Below, piece after piece: positions 1 to 12,964 of a DNA stretch of 64,000 bases. The DNA is from Irpex lacteus. Lineage: Eukaryota > Basidiomycota > Agaricomycetes > Polyporales > Irpicaceae. The stretch covers positions 1,674,001-1,738,000 of the forward strand of contig MQVO02000001.1 of assembly GCA_001986395.2 (NCBI GenBank), in the 5' to 3' direction. The notes beneath the pieces are model-generated. The model was given only the letters and a program-made list of their open reading frames with translations. It made no database searches and was not told the origin of the DNA. Made by a program: the position numbers and the translations under genes. Positions within the stretch are counted from its first letter, which is position 1; each line of letters opens with the position of its first letter.

Positions 1-192
1 ACATGTTCAAGTGGTAAGTGTACTTATATCGAAAGTCACTCTGAATATCCTTTCTGCGTCGAAGTCGACATCAACCGCTAATTATAAGTGCATCCTGGTT
101 TCTGACCCCAATCACTACTAGTACTCTAGTTATTCAAGACTACTAGTATGCAACTCCCTTTGACAGTGTAGACGTTCCAACTCTACCTTCGA

Positions 193-1827
193 TCACGGAA
201 GGTTAGTGGCACCATCAAAGATCGTGTTCAGCCAAGCCGCAAGCCTGTAGCCCTGCTTGGCAAGCTGAAGGTCAATCTGGGGGCGCAATTGTTCAGTCCG
301 CTACATGATGACAGATCCCGAGTCTACGTACCACAGGCACTGCATTCGTGTAGTAGGTCCCTGTGCATGCATCGTCACCCTCCGTGAAGGGAAAGACCGT
401 GGACTACGGATATAGTTTAGCTCCATACTCCGTTTCAAACACTTTGACAAAACCTACACAGTCGAACGCGTTGCTTTCCCTGGCCCATACGAGTGGGCAC
501 TCCAAAGGCGTAATAGTGCTTGCCTTCTCCGATCGACTTGCGAGGAAGTTACGGATATCATGCTCTACGGTAAGCTCCTTGGCACTAAGACCTCTCTTAT
601 TGTTGACCTTTTCCGTTGTACTAGTGCAAGAGAGCCAGTCGGAAGTCAAAGACTTGAATGAACCAGTCTGCAAGCTGTGGGTGAGGGGGACCGAAACATG
701 TTTAACCTAGAGAGAGAGGTAGTCACCTTGATTTGGCCCACGAGGTAGCTTGCATAAGTGGTAGCACTGCTCCCATGGTTGGCGTCAACATTCTTCGTGA
801 GAATACCTGTATCTGGATGGGATGGGACAGTGAGTGCGTTGGCGACTCTTGCGTGTCATTCCAAGACTTACCCCATGCCTGTTGGAAGTAGCATAAGTCT
901 TAGTGAGCCGAGCCATGAACACAGGCAATTCTACTCACGGCGTGCAAGTTTGTGCTCTTTCCAGAGCATTCGGCGTCAATATCGTTACCGCCTACTTCCT
1001 CTGCCTTTGAGACAACATTAGAGGCAACTCATATCTTGGATGTGCTTGCCGTACCTCAACGTGCAACGGCTGCCCAATGTCACCCAGGAACTACATAGCA
1101 TATCCGAGGTCAGTGTAGTGGCCATGCACATCAGATCCGAACCTGAACATACATGATCTAGCAAAGAGAAGGTAAGTTCAATCGGCTCATTTCTACACGA
1201 GCATTACACTTACCCAGAAACTTCAGAGCTTCTTGGCGCTGTGCCGCGCTCAGAGATGTTTCAGCGACTCGCGCAGTATAGTTTGCGATTGCCGTCACTG
1301 CTCACACCATGGATGGTCGAAGTGTGATCCTGGAGAGGTATATATAGACCTACGGATGCAAGGGCTGCTGCAGTCCCTGGTCTCTTGTACCGAGCAAGAG
1401 GAAGGAGGGCTATCTGATCCGGCCATGAGTACTAGTCTGATCAAATGGATATAGTACCGACCTTGGGCATCGACGAAATGCAGTTGAGCAGACCATTTGT
1501 AAGCTTTCTCCTCTCTCACATCATCTGCCCACTTATGAAGCGTTAAACGGTGTCACACAGACAAAGCTCCGGATACGAACGGGTGCTGCGGGTCCTAGCG
1601 ACTCATCATAGGTGGAACCCAACGAAGATTGTACGAAAGACAGAGCTTTCGGTGCAAGAAACTGGCAAAAGTACATTGATGAGACATTTGTCTACGTCTG
1701 AGTCTGTGGAATGGTAACGTACGGATTGAGCGACGTATCCGACGGTCTCATGGCCGAGGGCGCCCCAAGCGGCAACTTTGCCGGCGAGAGAGACGAGCGC
1801 GAGGGAGGCGGTCAAGTGGGCGTACAT
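193..1827 (-). CDS. S1/P1-type secreted nuclease
   Basis: Zinc-dependent single-strand nuclease/3'-nucleotidase, predicted to be secreted. The start at 1827 opens with a signal peptide ending near AWGALGH; the mature Trp and the following His are the family's first zinc ligands. Further exons encode LHFVDA, SPPSSCSVQETRDCSS, NYTARV, HFLGDIGQPLH (ligands H, D, H), TNLHAAWD (last H and D ligands), WARESNAFDC and a C-terminal QLAKQGYRLAAWLN block, all in family order. At least eight short introns are needed. The His of HFLGD is supplied by a 5-nt exon (ATCAT, 1153-1157) between good splice sites; without it the frame breaks. The stop lies at 193-195. All recognisable ligands are present, so I read it as functional, though a gene needing a 5-nt exon could also be decaying. 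Confidence 0.8.
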
Positions 1828-2603
1828 TCTGCGGAGAGATGAGAGGATCCAGGGGAGCTGTGGGGCACAAGCGGGTTTGTTTCCTTCGCAACTGGTCGCA
1901 TTTATACTGTTTGCCTTCGATTACGAGCCTACCTGATATTGGGCGCACGTGAAGCTGTTCCCAAGGTTCCTACTCACTCCTCCGAGTCGTCGCTTCGTCA
2001 GTCCCAGACATGTCACGGTTATCGAACGTTTGCGCACTAAGTGTGCAGTGGAAGTCGCGAGCGCCATGTGTTCCATGTAAACAACAGCGACCCGATCAGG
2101 ATCCCCACATGCTTGCAAGCCACTTCTACAGCCCACATGTCAGCTTCGCGAAGGTTTGCGGTAGATAATGAGACAGTCGTTTAGTGGGCGGGGAGTAGAG
2201 GTGTATATTTGGCTCAGAGACCATGCGTGCCTGTTCAACAGCGCATGTGGGATCTGTCGGATGTTGTTCAGGGAATGAAGAGAGAAGATAACTTAGGGGC
2301 CGAACCTATATGCCTGCTAAACCAGGAAACGAGTTACTCAGCCTCCTGCAAGCATCTCGACATCAGGTCCGCATTGTTCTTCCGGTTGAGCATATGGATT
2401 GCAGTCCACGTTCGATTAAGTATGGAAGTACTATCTCCATACCAGGATACATTGACGGTAGAGCTATCGACACAACATCAAGCAGTCATTGCCTGCCAAA
2501 GCAAAATACAGATCAGAGACGAACATAGCATGCGATTATCGATACTGATACAAATCCAAGATTAGAGCGAGAACAAAAGATGTGGGTTTGTATGAGAGAT
2601 CTT
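1828..2603. other. Intergenic region without supported gene
   Basis: This stretch lies between the nuclease start and the sirtuin stop. Short open frames on both strands (for example 2209-2565 plus) show no family motif, splice pattern or biased composition that I can defend. It holds the promoter side of the nuclease gene and the 3' side of the sirtuin gene. Confidence 0.5.
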
Positions 2604-4211
2604 CTACAGCTTGCCTTCCGCCGGAAGCTTTGCTTCTGTCTGTGGGACCTCTGTAGTCTCTTCTCCTGTCTTCTCGGACGCTGAATCCTTGACCTCCTCC
2701 TCCTTCGGCTGTTCCTCAGCTGCATGCGAGTCCGAGCTATCTCCGGTGGCTGCTGCGATCTGAGTTGACTCCGCAGGCAAATCATCGCCCGATTTCTTCT
2801 CCAGAGAGGGTGAAGCGTCACCATCGTCGCTCTTTAGTGGCACTTGATCTAGCTTCAGAGCTGCCTCAATTTGCTGCGTCAGCTTTTCAACCTCATCATG
2901 CAGCAGTTGACTCTCCGCGAGGACTTTCTCGTCCTTGGACACCGCTATACTCTCAGCGCCTGCCAGACCCTCCACCTGCTTTGTCTCGCCTTCTTCCTCC
3001 TTCTTCGCGTACTTCTCTGTCTCCTTCCACGTAGCGTCCAAATCTTCTACCCAATCATCTCCCAGTGTTTGGCATAACTCTCGCACTACTTCATCGCACT
3101 TGCCAAGGAGCAGCACGTCATCTGCACGACTGCCAATATCTCCAGCTTGGTCCATGTTGATGAGCACGCGCGGACAGCCTTCCGGGACGATTTGTGTAAG
3201 TGAGGCGAATGGGTGTACTGTCAGGGATGTGCCAATAACGATGAGAAGATCAGCTGAGCGAAGCTTGCCGATATTATTATGGAATCGTTGTGGCAACTAG
3301 AATAGAATGTGAGCCAATTTCAAGACAGAAAGCGTGAAAAGCTTTATTCAACTTACTGCTTCACCAAAGAAGACAATATCAGGCTTAACGAGTCCACCAC
3401 ATTCATAGCAATGCGCGATTTGTCCGTTCAAGATCTCGTCCTTGAGCTTATGCCCGTCGTACCCTGACCCGCATTCGATACAGTGCTGGTCTGCGAAGCT
3501 GCCATGCGCTTCAACAATTAGCTCATCAGGTACGCCTGCAAGACGTTCGAGAGTGTCGATGTTTTGAGTAAAGCACATCTTGAGGAGCTTGCGTTTGTGT
3601 AGGACTTTCACAAAGGAGTGGGTAGGCGTTGGGCGATACTTTCCGGGAAAGAGCTCGCGAGCCAGAGTATAGACTTATGGATTATGAGCAAAGAATATGT
3701 CGTAGAGACGAGGTATACGTACACGGGTTGGGATTTTCGCGGAAGAAGTTAATCTCAAAAACGGCTTCGGGATATGGGAGATTCAGCCTTTGGAGGTTTG
3801 CCTACTCGACATTCCGTGAGCGGATACAGTCTCTCCTCTTGAGCATCAGCTTACGTATAGGCCTCAAAAATAGTAATCTCGTGAGTTGTAGCATTCATAC
3901 CGGTGTTGATAGGTTTAGCTCACCTGTCTCTGGTGACCGGAAATCGGGGATACCGGCACTGGTGCTGACACCTATGATAAAATCAAAACATAAGAACACA
4001 TCATATTCCACTACTACACTTCGATAGTACCTGCGCCAAGCTATCGAGAGTCAATAAGATTGCTGGTTAGAATGAGTTGATAATAAAGTACCATGAGGTA
4101 AACGTTCTTGCATTCATCGGATTTGATGTATTCAGCTACAGACTGTATGTCTCTCCCCTTCAAGACATTGGGAGGCCCTTCGTATTCGACGTTTGAAACC
4201 TCGTTACCCAT
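2604..4211 (-). CDS. HST2: NAD-dependent protein deacetylase, SIR2/HST2 type
   Basis: Class I sirtuin that removes acyl groups from lysines using NAD. The exons in order encode LKGRDIQSVAEYIK, GAGISTSAGIPDFRSP (NAD-binding loop), LNLPYPEAVFEINFF, KYRPTPTHSFVKVL, CFTQNIDTLERLAG (substrate Asn-Asp), the catalytic His in EAHGSF, two zinc-binding CxxC pairs (CIECG, CYECGG), VFFGEA, and VIGTSLTVHPF. This matches SIRT2/Hst2 throughout. After the catalytic core comes an acidic, Lys/Glu-rich tail of about 110 residues that is probably disordered. I chose the ATG at 4211 (MGNEVSNVEYEG) because it directly precedes the conserved N-terminal block. At least five introns. It is divergent from the S33 peptidase gene that starts at 4940. 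Confidence 0.9.
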
Positions 4212-4939
4212 GACTTCAGATGCCCAGATGAAGGGAGCGGAGGGTCGTGAGAGTTTGTTGTTATACTGCGATCAACTACTAGTCAGACAGCGCAGAGGAA
4301 GGAAAGCTTAGAGTGACTTACTCTGCTGAACGTTTATATCTGAAAATGTCTGACCCCGAGTGCTGCCGTCAGTTACGCCTGTAACTTGTTGAGACTCGTA
4401 CGCGGGAACGGTCGTGGCCCACAGATCGCGGTCGACGGACAGGCGTCATGGCGCAGCTCGGAAGATCTAGAGAAATCTTATCTGAGATTCGGCTCATCCC
4501 GATCACAAAACGGCCCTGAATAGGCAGTCGTACGCAACCTCCTTTTCGCAAAACCCATGTCAACCTCTTCCCCATGCTGCCTGTTACCAATCTCCGAGTT
4601 ACGCCGTCGCAATACTGCGGACTGCATCAGGAACTGTGCTCGCAGCTCGCTATTAGGGGTTTCCAACAAATGCAGTATGGAACCATGCGGTCTGCTGATC
4701 CGGCTCTGATGCTTTCGTACCTTACGCCACGGTAGTCAGTACTAGTCAACTGGTCAATGATATAAGACACGGGCTAGTCGTTTGACGTCTGACCCTTGTC
4801 CCTCCTCATCCTCCCCCCTCTTCTTGTGTGCGGCTTGTGGGTTTCCTTCACGAGGGTGAGTCGTCTACTCGTTGACTGGCGGTCAGAATTAAGGGGTGCA
4901 TATGATATACAGGTGTACTCTTGAAGCTCCACATCAGCT
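4212..4939. promoter_or_regulatory. Divergent intergenic region, sirtuin / S33 peptidase
   Basis: About 730 bp separates two genes pointing away from each other, so it should hold both promoters. I see no clear TATA box or repeated motif, and no open frame with recognisable content. Confidence 0.4.
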
Positions 4940-7516
4940 ATGTATCCTCTCGAAGAAAAGGTTAACGAAACGTACAATGGAGGCACAATCCTGCCAGGAA
5001 ATCTCCCAGGGAGAGAACATCGGCGCCGCACTCCTCGATTTCTGCTTGCAATGAGGTCGTTGTTCGTAGTCACCGCAGTGATGGTCGTGTTCAACCGCAT
5101 CCGCAGCATGGAACGTTTTGTGGAGATGAAACCCCACCAGGAGAGTTTTAGTTCGGAACCTGACTATAACACGATGGAGTTTTGGAACACGGTACGTGAT
5201 ACATATGCCTATGGTAAAATAGTATCAATATCCAATGTGTATGGCCGTACAGATCCCAATTAGCTGGTACAAACAGAACGATATCATCTGGAAGGACTGC
5301 TATGGGGACAAGGAGTGCGCTAGGTTTGCCGTCCCACTTGATTACCTCGAGGAAAATGAGGACGGTCCATGGGCCAAGATTGCCTTAATCCGAATTCCTG
5401 CGAAGGTCTCAAGAGAAGATCCCGCCTATCGAGGACCAGTCTTAATTAATCCAGGTATGTATGCCAGCTAATATATCAATAGAAGTACATTTATAGTATG
5501 GTTTTAGGCGGCCCTGGAGGCTCAGGCGTGGTATCCGTGGCTGGCTCCGGGGACAAAGTACAGCAGGTTTTTGGCGTAGAGTACGATGTTATCGGGTTCG
5601 ATCCTCGGTGAGGCATAGCAGTCATAAAGTGATCCTGAGCTAACATTTACTTCATTTCCAGAGGCGTAGGGTTTACTACTCCGTCCGTGTCTGTATTTGA
5701 AGATTCGGCTGAGGAAACCGCTTGGCTTCTACGGGATGCAGCGCTGCCGCTGTGGAACTCGTCCAGTGATGCACTCGCTAGGATCCACGCGCATGCGTCG
5801 GTACTGAGCACTCTAGTCAGCCATAGAGCTTACAATGCTGCTGCGTACGCAAGCACGCCGTCCGTAGCAAGAGACATGTTAGAGATCATCAGAGCTCATG
5901 GAACAGATAAGCTGCAGTATTGGGGCTTCTCGTGAGTGACATCTATGGCGCAACGCGAATGCGACGGTGCTAAGTTGGAACCTACATATCAGATATGGAA
6001 CCATTCTAGGCGCGACGTACGTCCAGTCAACATAAAGAATTGCTTTCTCCGTTGACATAGCACACTAATAGATATGCAGCAATGTTCCCGGTAATATTCC
6101 CCTTTATTCTGCGTAAATCATTGCTCTATACTTACGTTCTTATCATGGCTAGAATAACGTCGGGCGAGTGCTCATCGACGGTGAGCTGTTTCGTAGTAAT
6201 GTAGATCTGGTGATAACTTTGCTCATGATTCAATCCACTAGGCGTCATGGACACGAGGAATTATTACGCCAGTGAGCAAAGAAGAACCCTTCTCATCAAA
6301 TCTTGCTGACTGAGCTTATCAGCCCTCTGGAACAAGAATCTCGTTGACACCGACGCTGGCCTCAAACTATTTTTCGAGGGATGTGCCGAAGCAGGTCCAG
6401 AATTGTGCGGGATATACGAACCGACTGCAGAACAAGTGCAGGCTCGTTATGAGAATATACTGAACAATCTCAAGCGACGACCTCTCGCTGTACTCACAAA
6501 GGATGCGAATTCGACGGCATCAGACTATGGTGTTATTGACTACGCAACCGTCAAAGCCTTAGTCTTCCGATACCTGTACAGCCCATATCCCAGTGGATCC
6601 AACAACCCGGCGTCCAACCTCTCCTTCCGTCTCAGCGAGGTTGAGAAAGGCGATGGCTTCCCGTTGTGGAAGTCGCTCAAACCTATCCGACCCCAATTCC
6701 AGTGCGATAGTAAACCGCAAGTTGCGCTTCTCGATCCAAGCTACACTCCAACATATGCCATTGCCTGCGGAGACGGAGAGCCAGTGAACGATAGTATCGA
6801 TGAATTGGATGAGTTCTACCGTGAATTTAACTCGACTTTCACGGATATGTGGCCAACTCGGGCGCGCTGTGCGTGAGTGACACATTTGAGTCTCCGTCCA
6901 CCTTTTTCCAACTCAACTCTTCCCTGAACAGGAGCTGGAAAGTGAGACCCAAGTATCGCTTTACCGGTATGCGCCTCTTCGTGCATCGAACATACAAAAC
7001 AATTTTCTCAACCTTCGCTAGGTCCGTATGGTGGAAATACTTCGTTCCCTCTATTGATCCTGGGCAACACTGCCGATCCTGTCACGCCACTGTCAAGGTA
7101 ATGCAATGTATGAACAACGCTGAACTTATTGTGCTAATCCTATGCGTAGTGCTCGCACAGTCTCCGAAGACTTCAAGGGCTCGTCGGTATTGCTTACACA
7201 AAACTCCGGTGGGGTGAGTATCCCATCGGCACATGTGTATGATGATAGACTCATCATCGCCCCACAGCATTGCTCTACAGTGGCTACATCAGCATGCACG
7301 GCCAAAGCTATCCGAAGCTACTTCCGCGACGGAGTATTGCCTGAGCCTGGAACAGTTTGTGAGATTGAAACAAAGATATTCGGGAACAATGCCAGCTCTC
7401 TTGCGGATTCGTTGTCCGGGGAAGAGCAGGCCTTGGTGGAGAACTGGCGTCAGCTGAGCGAGTCATTTTCCGTGCCTCACTTCGGTCTTATGGGAGTAGG
7501 ATCGAGGGGTTTGTAG
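4940..7516 (+). CDS. Membrane-anchored S33 peptidase (alpha/beta hydrolase), copy A
   Basis: Probable serine aminopeptidase of the S33/tripeptidyl-aminopeptidase-like group. An N-terminal basic stretch and one hydrophobic segment (about residues 35-52) suggest a type II signal anchor with a lumenal or extracellular catalytic domain. Conserved blocks: DCYGDKECARFAVPLDY, the oxyanion-hole motif NPGGPGGSG, YDVIGFDPRG, nucleophile elbow GFSYG, an FFEGCAEAGPELC lid region, acid site GNTADPVTP, and the catalytic His in HCSTVA within the TAP-like C-terminal domain. About ten introns. Exons of 24 nt (5993-6016) and 19 nt (6072-6090) encode YGTILGAT and YAAMFP right after the nucleophile. The ATG at 4940 begins MYPLEEK, mirrored in copy B. 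The tandem paralog lies 463 bp downstream. Confidence 0.85.
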
Positions 7517-7979
7517 AATAGTGTAATAATATTTGTATGTGTAGTAATAAATTCCCACCCCTCAAAGTATCTATAAGACTTGACGAAGTTTAGTATCGCT
7601 CACAAACGAACTACTCTCGAGGTGACGTCAGTCACGGTTCAAGGAAAACATAAACAATCTTATCTTATCTGATATCGGCATATGCTGATCGCGGAATAAG
7701 TAGCCTCTCATGAACCTCTTCGGATAATATCCTTTCCACTACACTGTGAACACTACCTTGAATTCCTTTCTTCTATCGATATCGTATCCTGTGTTAAATG
7801 CATATGGCAAGAAGTTAGGATTGGGGGTACGTCGAACGGAAGCATGCCTGACCTACAGACTAGCGTCTATCTACTGGTCTCCTTGGGCGCCAGCTGATTA
7901 CGACCACTCGTGACATGTTGACAGTCTGGTCCACTTCAAGTTGTGCTGCGCACTGCAGCCCTCTTGGAGAGCTGCAATC
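7517..7979. other. Spacer between tandem S33 paralogs
   Basis: It holds the 3' end of copy A and the promoter of copy B. I see no gene and no clear core-promoter element. Confidence 0.4.
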
Positions 7980-10584
7980 ATGTACCCGCTCGAAGTAAAA
8001 GGAGAGAAGGCCGACCATGAAGGCGCAGAGCTTGACGGTTTTGTAGAGAAGCAAGAACCACAGGGTCGTACACCTCGGCTCTTCCTTGCCGTCAGGTCGT
8101 TACTGGTGTTGGCCGCAGTTCTAGTCGCGTTCGACTACTTCGCTAGCTTTCCACTTGGCCGCACCAGACCAATTCAACTCTGCACTAAGGGAAAGGGTAG
8201 TCATGACAAGGTCGACTTCAACACTGTGGATTTCTGGAATACGGTATGTAATGTGCTGTCTGTGATTGGATGCGTCTAATATCTGACATTCACTGGCAAC
8301 CACGGTTCATGTCATAGGTCTCCGTTAGCTGGTATCAACACAAGGATATCCTATGGAAGGACTGCTACGGAGAAAAGCAGTGTGCCAGGTTCGCTGTCCC
8401 CCTCGACTACCTCGACGAAAGTCAGGACGGACCATGGGCGACAATTGCATTGGTCCGCGTACCTGCGAAGGTCTCCCCAGAGAGCCCTGCTTATAAAGGA
8501 CCTATACTATTTAATCCAGGTACGTAGTTCACTTCATCCCCACATCAGCGAACGTGTGTCGATAACGTTGAATTTAGGTGGTCCGGGAGGCTCAGGTGTA
8601 GCATTGATCGTGCAGTTGGGCAACACCTTCCAGCAAGTCTTGGGTCCAGAGTTTGACATCGTTGGATTTGACCCTCGGTGAGATGTATTTTGGTTCTCTC
8701 ATGCTATCATCGACTCACTTTCCCCGCTATTCAGAGGAGTCGGCTTCACCACTCCTTCTCTGTCCGTGTTTGATGATCAAGCTGAAGAGGTGGCTTGGGT
8801 TCTTCGAGAGACCACAGCACCGCTTTGGAACTCATCCAGCGATGCCGTTGCTAAAATTCACGCACGCGCGACGGTCATCAATAAATTAGCCAGTGATAGG
8901 GCTGGCCATACTGCAGCTTATGCTAGTACCGCATCCGTTTCGAGAGATATGCTGGAAATTACACGCGCTCATGGGAGAGATAAGTTGCAGTACTGGGGTT
9001 TCTCGTAAGTATTTCTCGTCCCTTTAAGCCTGTCTAAAGACTAGATTAACATAATCGAATTACTATCAGGTATGGCAGCATTTTGGGCGCTACGTAAGTG
9101 GCTGCATTGCTGCTCGTTCATGATTCTCGACTGACCACGACAATGTTTAGGTATGCAGCGATGTTTCCGGTAACCCAACAAAAATGTTGTGGAATTTGTG
9201 TTGCTCTGCTGATAGTACGCTTCTCCTCAGAATAATGTTGGTCGATTGATTATTGACGGTGAGCTTTTATCCTTCCTCCCGACAAACGAATTTGAGCTTG
9301 ACAAGCTAATATCTTAGGCGTCATGGATACGAAGAACTACTATGATAGTAGGTTGTGTTTATTCGGTCAAACTATTTCCCTGACAACATGTGACAGCACT
9401 CTGGAGCAAGAATCTTGTGGATACCGAAGCGGGCCTGAAGTTGTTCTTCGAAGGATGCGTCGAAGCTGGACCGAAACTATGTGGACTATACGAATCGACA
9501 GCGGAGAAAGTCCAAGCCCGATACGAGAACATACTGACTAACCTCAAGCGCCGACCACTCGCTGTACCAACTATTGGTCAGGACTCAACGGCCATAGACT
9601 ACGGCGTTATCGATTACACACTTGTCAAAAGCCTAGTTTTCTTATTCTTATACAGCCCGTACGCAAGGGCCCCCGATGCAAGTAGTGCTGCATCCCACCT
9701 CTCATTCCGACTGAGCGAGGTAGAGAAAGGTGAAGGACTGCCGCTGTGGAATGCTCTCAAATACGGACTACCAAGATTCGAATGCACTCGCGGACCGCAT
9801 GCCACCTTGGCCCCGGTCGCCACGTACGTAATCGCGTGTGGCGACGGCAAAGCAGTGAACGACAGTGTGGATGAACTGGAAGAGTTCTTCTATGAACTCA
9901 ACTCGACCTTCGCCGATGTATGGCCGATACGGGCACGTTGTTCGTGAGTGGCGTAGTGATGCGTTTTACCCATCACGTAGCTCACGTATACCTCAGAAAC
10001 TGGAAAGTGAAGCCGAAGTATCGCTTCACTGGTATGTACATCTACGCACTGATTTTACGTCTGTCGCTCATACAAGATTCGTTCTAGGACCGTTTGGGGG
10101 TAATACGTCCTACCCTTTGCTCATTGTCGGAAACACCGCCGATCCTGTGACGCCTCTGTCAAGGTGAGGAGGTTACATCGTATGCATGTATGCCACTTAA
10201 TGTTGTTGCAGTGCCCACTCTGTATCTCGTGACTTCAAGAACTCCTCAGTGGTGCTCACTCAAAACTCTGCTGGGGTACGCTTTTATCCCATCTGCTTTG
10301 GGTATCTCAGCACTGACCTGCTGTGTACTGTGTAGCATTGCTCTATTGCCGCGCTTTCAATCTGTTCTGCCAAGGCTATACGGAGCTATTTGCGCGACGG
10401 CATTTTACCCAAACAGGGAACGGTATGCGAGACTGAAGCAACGATCTTTGGAGGGAAAGATAGCTCCCTTCTGGACTCCTTGTCTGCCGAAGAACAGGGT
10501 TTGGTCGAAGGTTGGTCAGAGCTCCAGGAAGCATTCTCTATGCCTGGATTCGGCCTTGTCCAAAGCCAGTTAAGGGGCTTGTAA
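7980..10584 (+). CDS. Membrane-anchored S33 peptidase (alpha/beta hydrolase), copy B
   Basis: Tandem paralog of the preceding gene with the same exon plan. It starts MYPLEVKG at the ATG at 7980, followed by a basic stretch and one hydrophobic anchor. It keeps DCYGEKQCARFAVPLDY, NPGGPGGSG, FDIVGFDPRG, the nucleophile elbow GFSYG, the FFEGCVEAGPKLC region, the acid in GNTADPVTPLS and the His in HCSIAA. All catalytic residues are present and no frame break was seen, so both copies are likely active. The very small exons after the nucleophile are conserved with copy A, so the duplication is younger than those introns. Divergence is greatest in the N-terminal stem and in the lid region. Confidence 0.85.
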
Positions 10585-10940
10585 GGTGATGTGCATGTAT
10601 AATACGCTCGAAATGAACTGAGTGCTGTAGTTTTCAATTCGTATCTGGTGATTTACACGACACGGAAATGTGATCACGCCGTAGAATCTGGGAAGTCGAC
10701 ATCAAGATGGAGGGGATTGACAGTTGATTGACAGCGTATAACATCATACATGGCGTAGTAGTTATCTGTATCCCCATGCGGCGTTGAACGCTGGGTTAGA
10801 ATCAAGGCTCGTGCTTTCCATTTTCCCAACCTGAAGACTGCGCAGCTGACATCCTCCTATATAATAGACATTTGCCACCTGTTTAAAGAGTTCAGCGCAA
10901 CAACCCTTGTTTCCCCTACCATCGCCAGAAACTATTGATA
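10585..10940. promoter_or_regulatory. Promoter region with TATA-like box
   Basis: A TATATAA stretch at 10858-10864 lies about 80 bp before the ATG at 10941, a normal distance for a fungal core promoter with a short leader. Nothing else was recognised in this spacer. Confidence 0.4.
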
Positions 10941-12612
10941 ATGGACACTGCGATGTGCACGAATTTGAGCAACGCACAAGTCTGCACAGACCCTGAAAAG
11001 GGCCAGGTACGAGATGTCTTTACCTCCGTCGCTCATACTGACCATCGTCCTGTGTATATTTATGGACAGCCAACCAGCAAGACTCCTGCGCCACTCGATG
11101 GTCGGCGAATCCACAGGACTATCAAGTTCCGAGGATTTCGCTGGGTCATACTGGAGGTTTTATTCGTCAGTGTGCTTCTTTACACTTTCAAGGATCTTCG
11201 TAATATTGTGTTCGGTGTAAGTGATCTCATGTAAATCTATCGTTATGCCATCTCTGACTGTCGCCACTTATTCACAGACCCAAGATATCTTCACTGGCGG
11301 TCCTTCTGACATTGAGGTCGTGAACAACCAGAAGGTTCATCTTCACTCCGACTGTAGCGAGATCGTCGAATGGAGCCATGTCGACGTATCTGACGGACTC
11401 GGCAGTTACTCGCACGTCGCACGAACAAGTCTAAACCTCCCCATTGCCTCTGATCTCCTTTACTTCATCGGAAGCGGTGACTTGAGCCATGGCGTCGTTC
11501 GGTTCCTCGATAGCGAAGATCAGGACTCCGACGTTGCAACCGTCAACGTTACTTTCCTGTACGACGACGCTGAGCTCTCGGGTGACCTCAAGGTTTGCCG
11601 TCTGCACAAAGAGGAAAACAAGAATGGTGTCGGCATCTTCGTGAGATCTTCCCTATGTTGGTATTCAAACTCGGGGATATTCATTTTTATGGGTCAGAGC
11701 CCTGAATGGTCATATCGTTTGGGCAACTACCATTCGACTGTGGTTGTCGAAGTGACACTTCCGCGGGCTGCGATCATCAAGTCTCTCAAGACCGACCTCC
11801 CCCTGTTCTCGCACGATGTTGGGGACTTCCGCGATTCTGTCACCTTTGGTAATATCAGTTTGACGTCCTCAAACCTTCCCATTGTTGCGAAGGTGTGAAC
11901 GCTCCTCAAACTCTGGGGCTCCTTTGAAAGCTGATCTACTTTATGTCTGTGCAGTATCTGAGCGCGAACTGGACGGATTTACGCACGTCCAACTCTCGCA
12001 TTGCCGGTAACTTCGACTCCTGTCAGTTCATCCAGGTCGAGACCACCAACTCGATTATTGAGGGTTCGTTCAACCTTTGCCATGATGGCATCAACCCCAT
12101 ACCTAGTATCCTCAGCCTGCGCACCAGCTACGCGTGCGTCTCTTATCTTCCTATGTTCACACTCGAAGATCTGACAGAGACATCATCTATGTAGTCCCAT
12201 CATAGCGCGGATTATCCTCAGGACTACGCTTGCGAACAACACGAACGGCTCGTTCAACGTCACTACTATGACCAACAGCGGCCTCATGAACGTCAAGTTC
12301 GAGTCTGCCCCTATTGACTCGCTCCTCTTTTTCAAAGGCAATACTTCCAATGGACTCCTCACAGCCGATATGTATGGCACATTTGAGGGCAACTTCACGG
12401 TCAACACCACTTCCCTGTCCACAGCTACCATGAATCTTGTCAATAAGATTGACCCAGTGCCGAATGAGAACAGGACGAGGTATATCGCGACTAACGGGTC
12501 GGTTCCCGGGCATATCGAGGGCAATGTCAATTGGGGCAATACTACTGTTGGGAAGAGGTTGGGTGCAATTGATCTCTCTACGTCAAACGCGCCTGTAACT
12601 TTGAATTTGTAA
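10941..12612 (+). CDS. Single-pass membrane protein of unknown function
   Basis: I do not recognise the family. The spliced product is about 450 residues. It has a cytosolic-looking N-terminus of about 70 residues, one hydrophobic segment (WVILEVLFVSVLLYTF, about residues 71-86), then a long polar domain rich in Ser, Thr, Asn and short beta-like stretches with many N-glycosylation sequons (NVT, NGS, NTT, NRT). Introns are seen near 11217-11278, 11649-11698, 11895-11954 and 12134-12194, and the frame stays open across them. The layout suggests a type II membrane protein with a repetitive, beta-rich exposed domain. This is inference from composition only. It is a complete gene with its stop at 12612. 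Confidence 0.65.
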
Positions 12613-12840
12613 GCCATTATTGGGCAAGTTTAGCATGCTACTCGAGTAGTAATATACCTTCGCTATCTCTCTGTACCCAGTACTTGTACCGTTCAGTAAC
12701 AACCAAATAATAATCTGCACACGCAAAATCTGAATGATTACTCCTCTGTCTCAAGGAGACGTCAAATGGTAGTCTGAGGAGCTCTATAAGTTAATTGATG
12801 AAGTATATCTCTACCGTCTTGAGTTCTCGTTACCCTGAAG
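12613..12840. other. Short intergenic spacer
   Basis: It holds the 3' flanks of two convergent units, the membrane-protein gene on plus and the disrupted small gene on minus. Nothing else was seen. Confidence 0.4.
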
Positions 12841-12964
12841 CTACAATTGAACGGCATCTCTGCGGCATTCACAAATGAACGTGCAATATCCGGCTTGGAA
12901 CATCATCAGGATGGAATCTGAGAAGTATCTGCGCAGCAGTGCTCACAGATGACCGGGTTCGGGC

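Noticed and set aside
2209..2565. 118-residue plus frame
   Set aside because: No motif, no splice pattern, and an overlapping frame of similar length; looks like chance.
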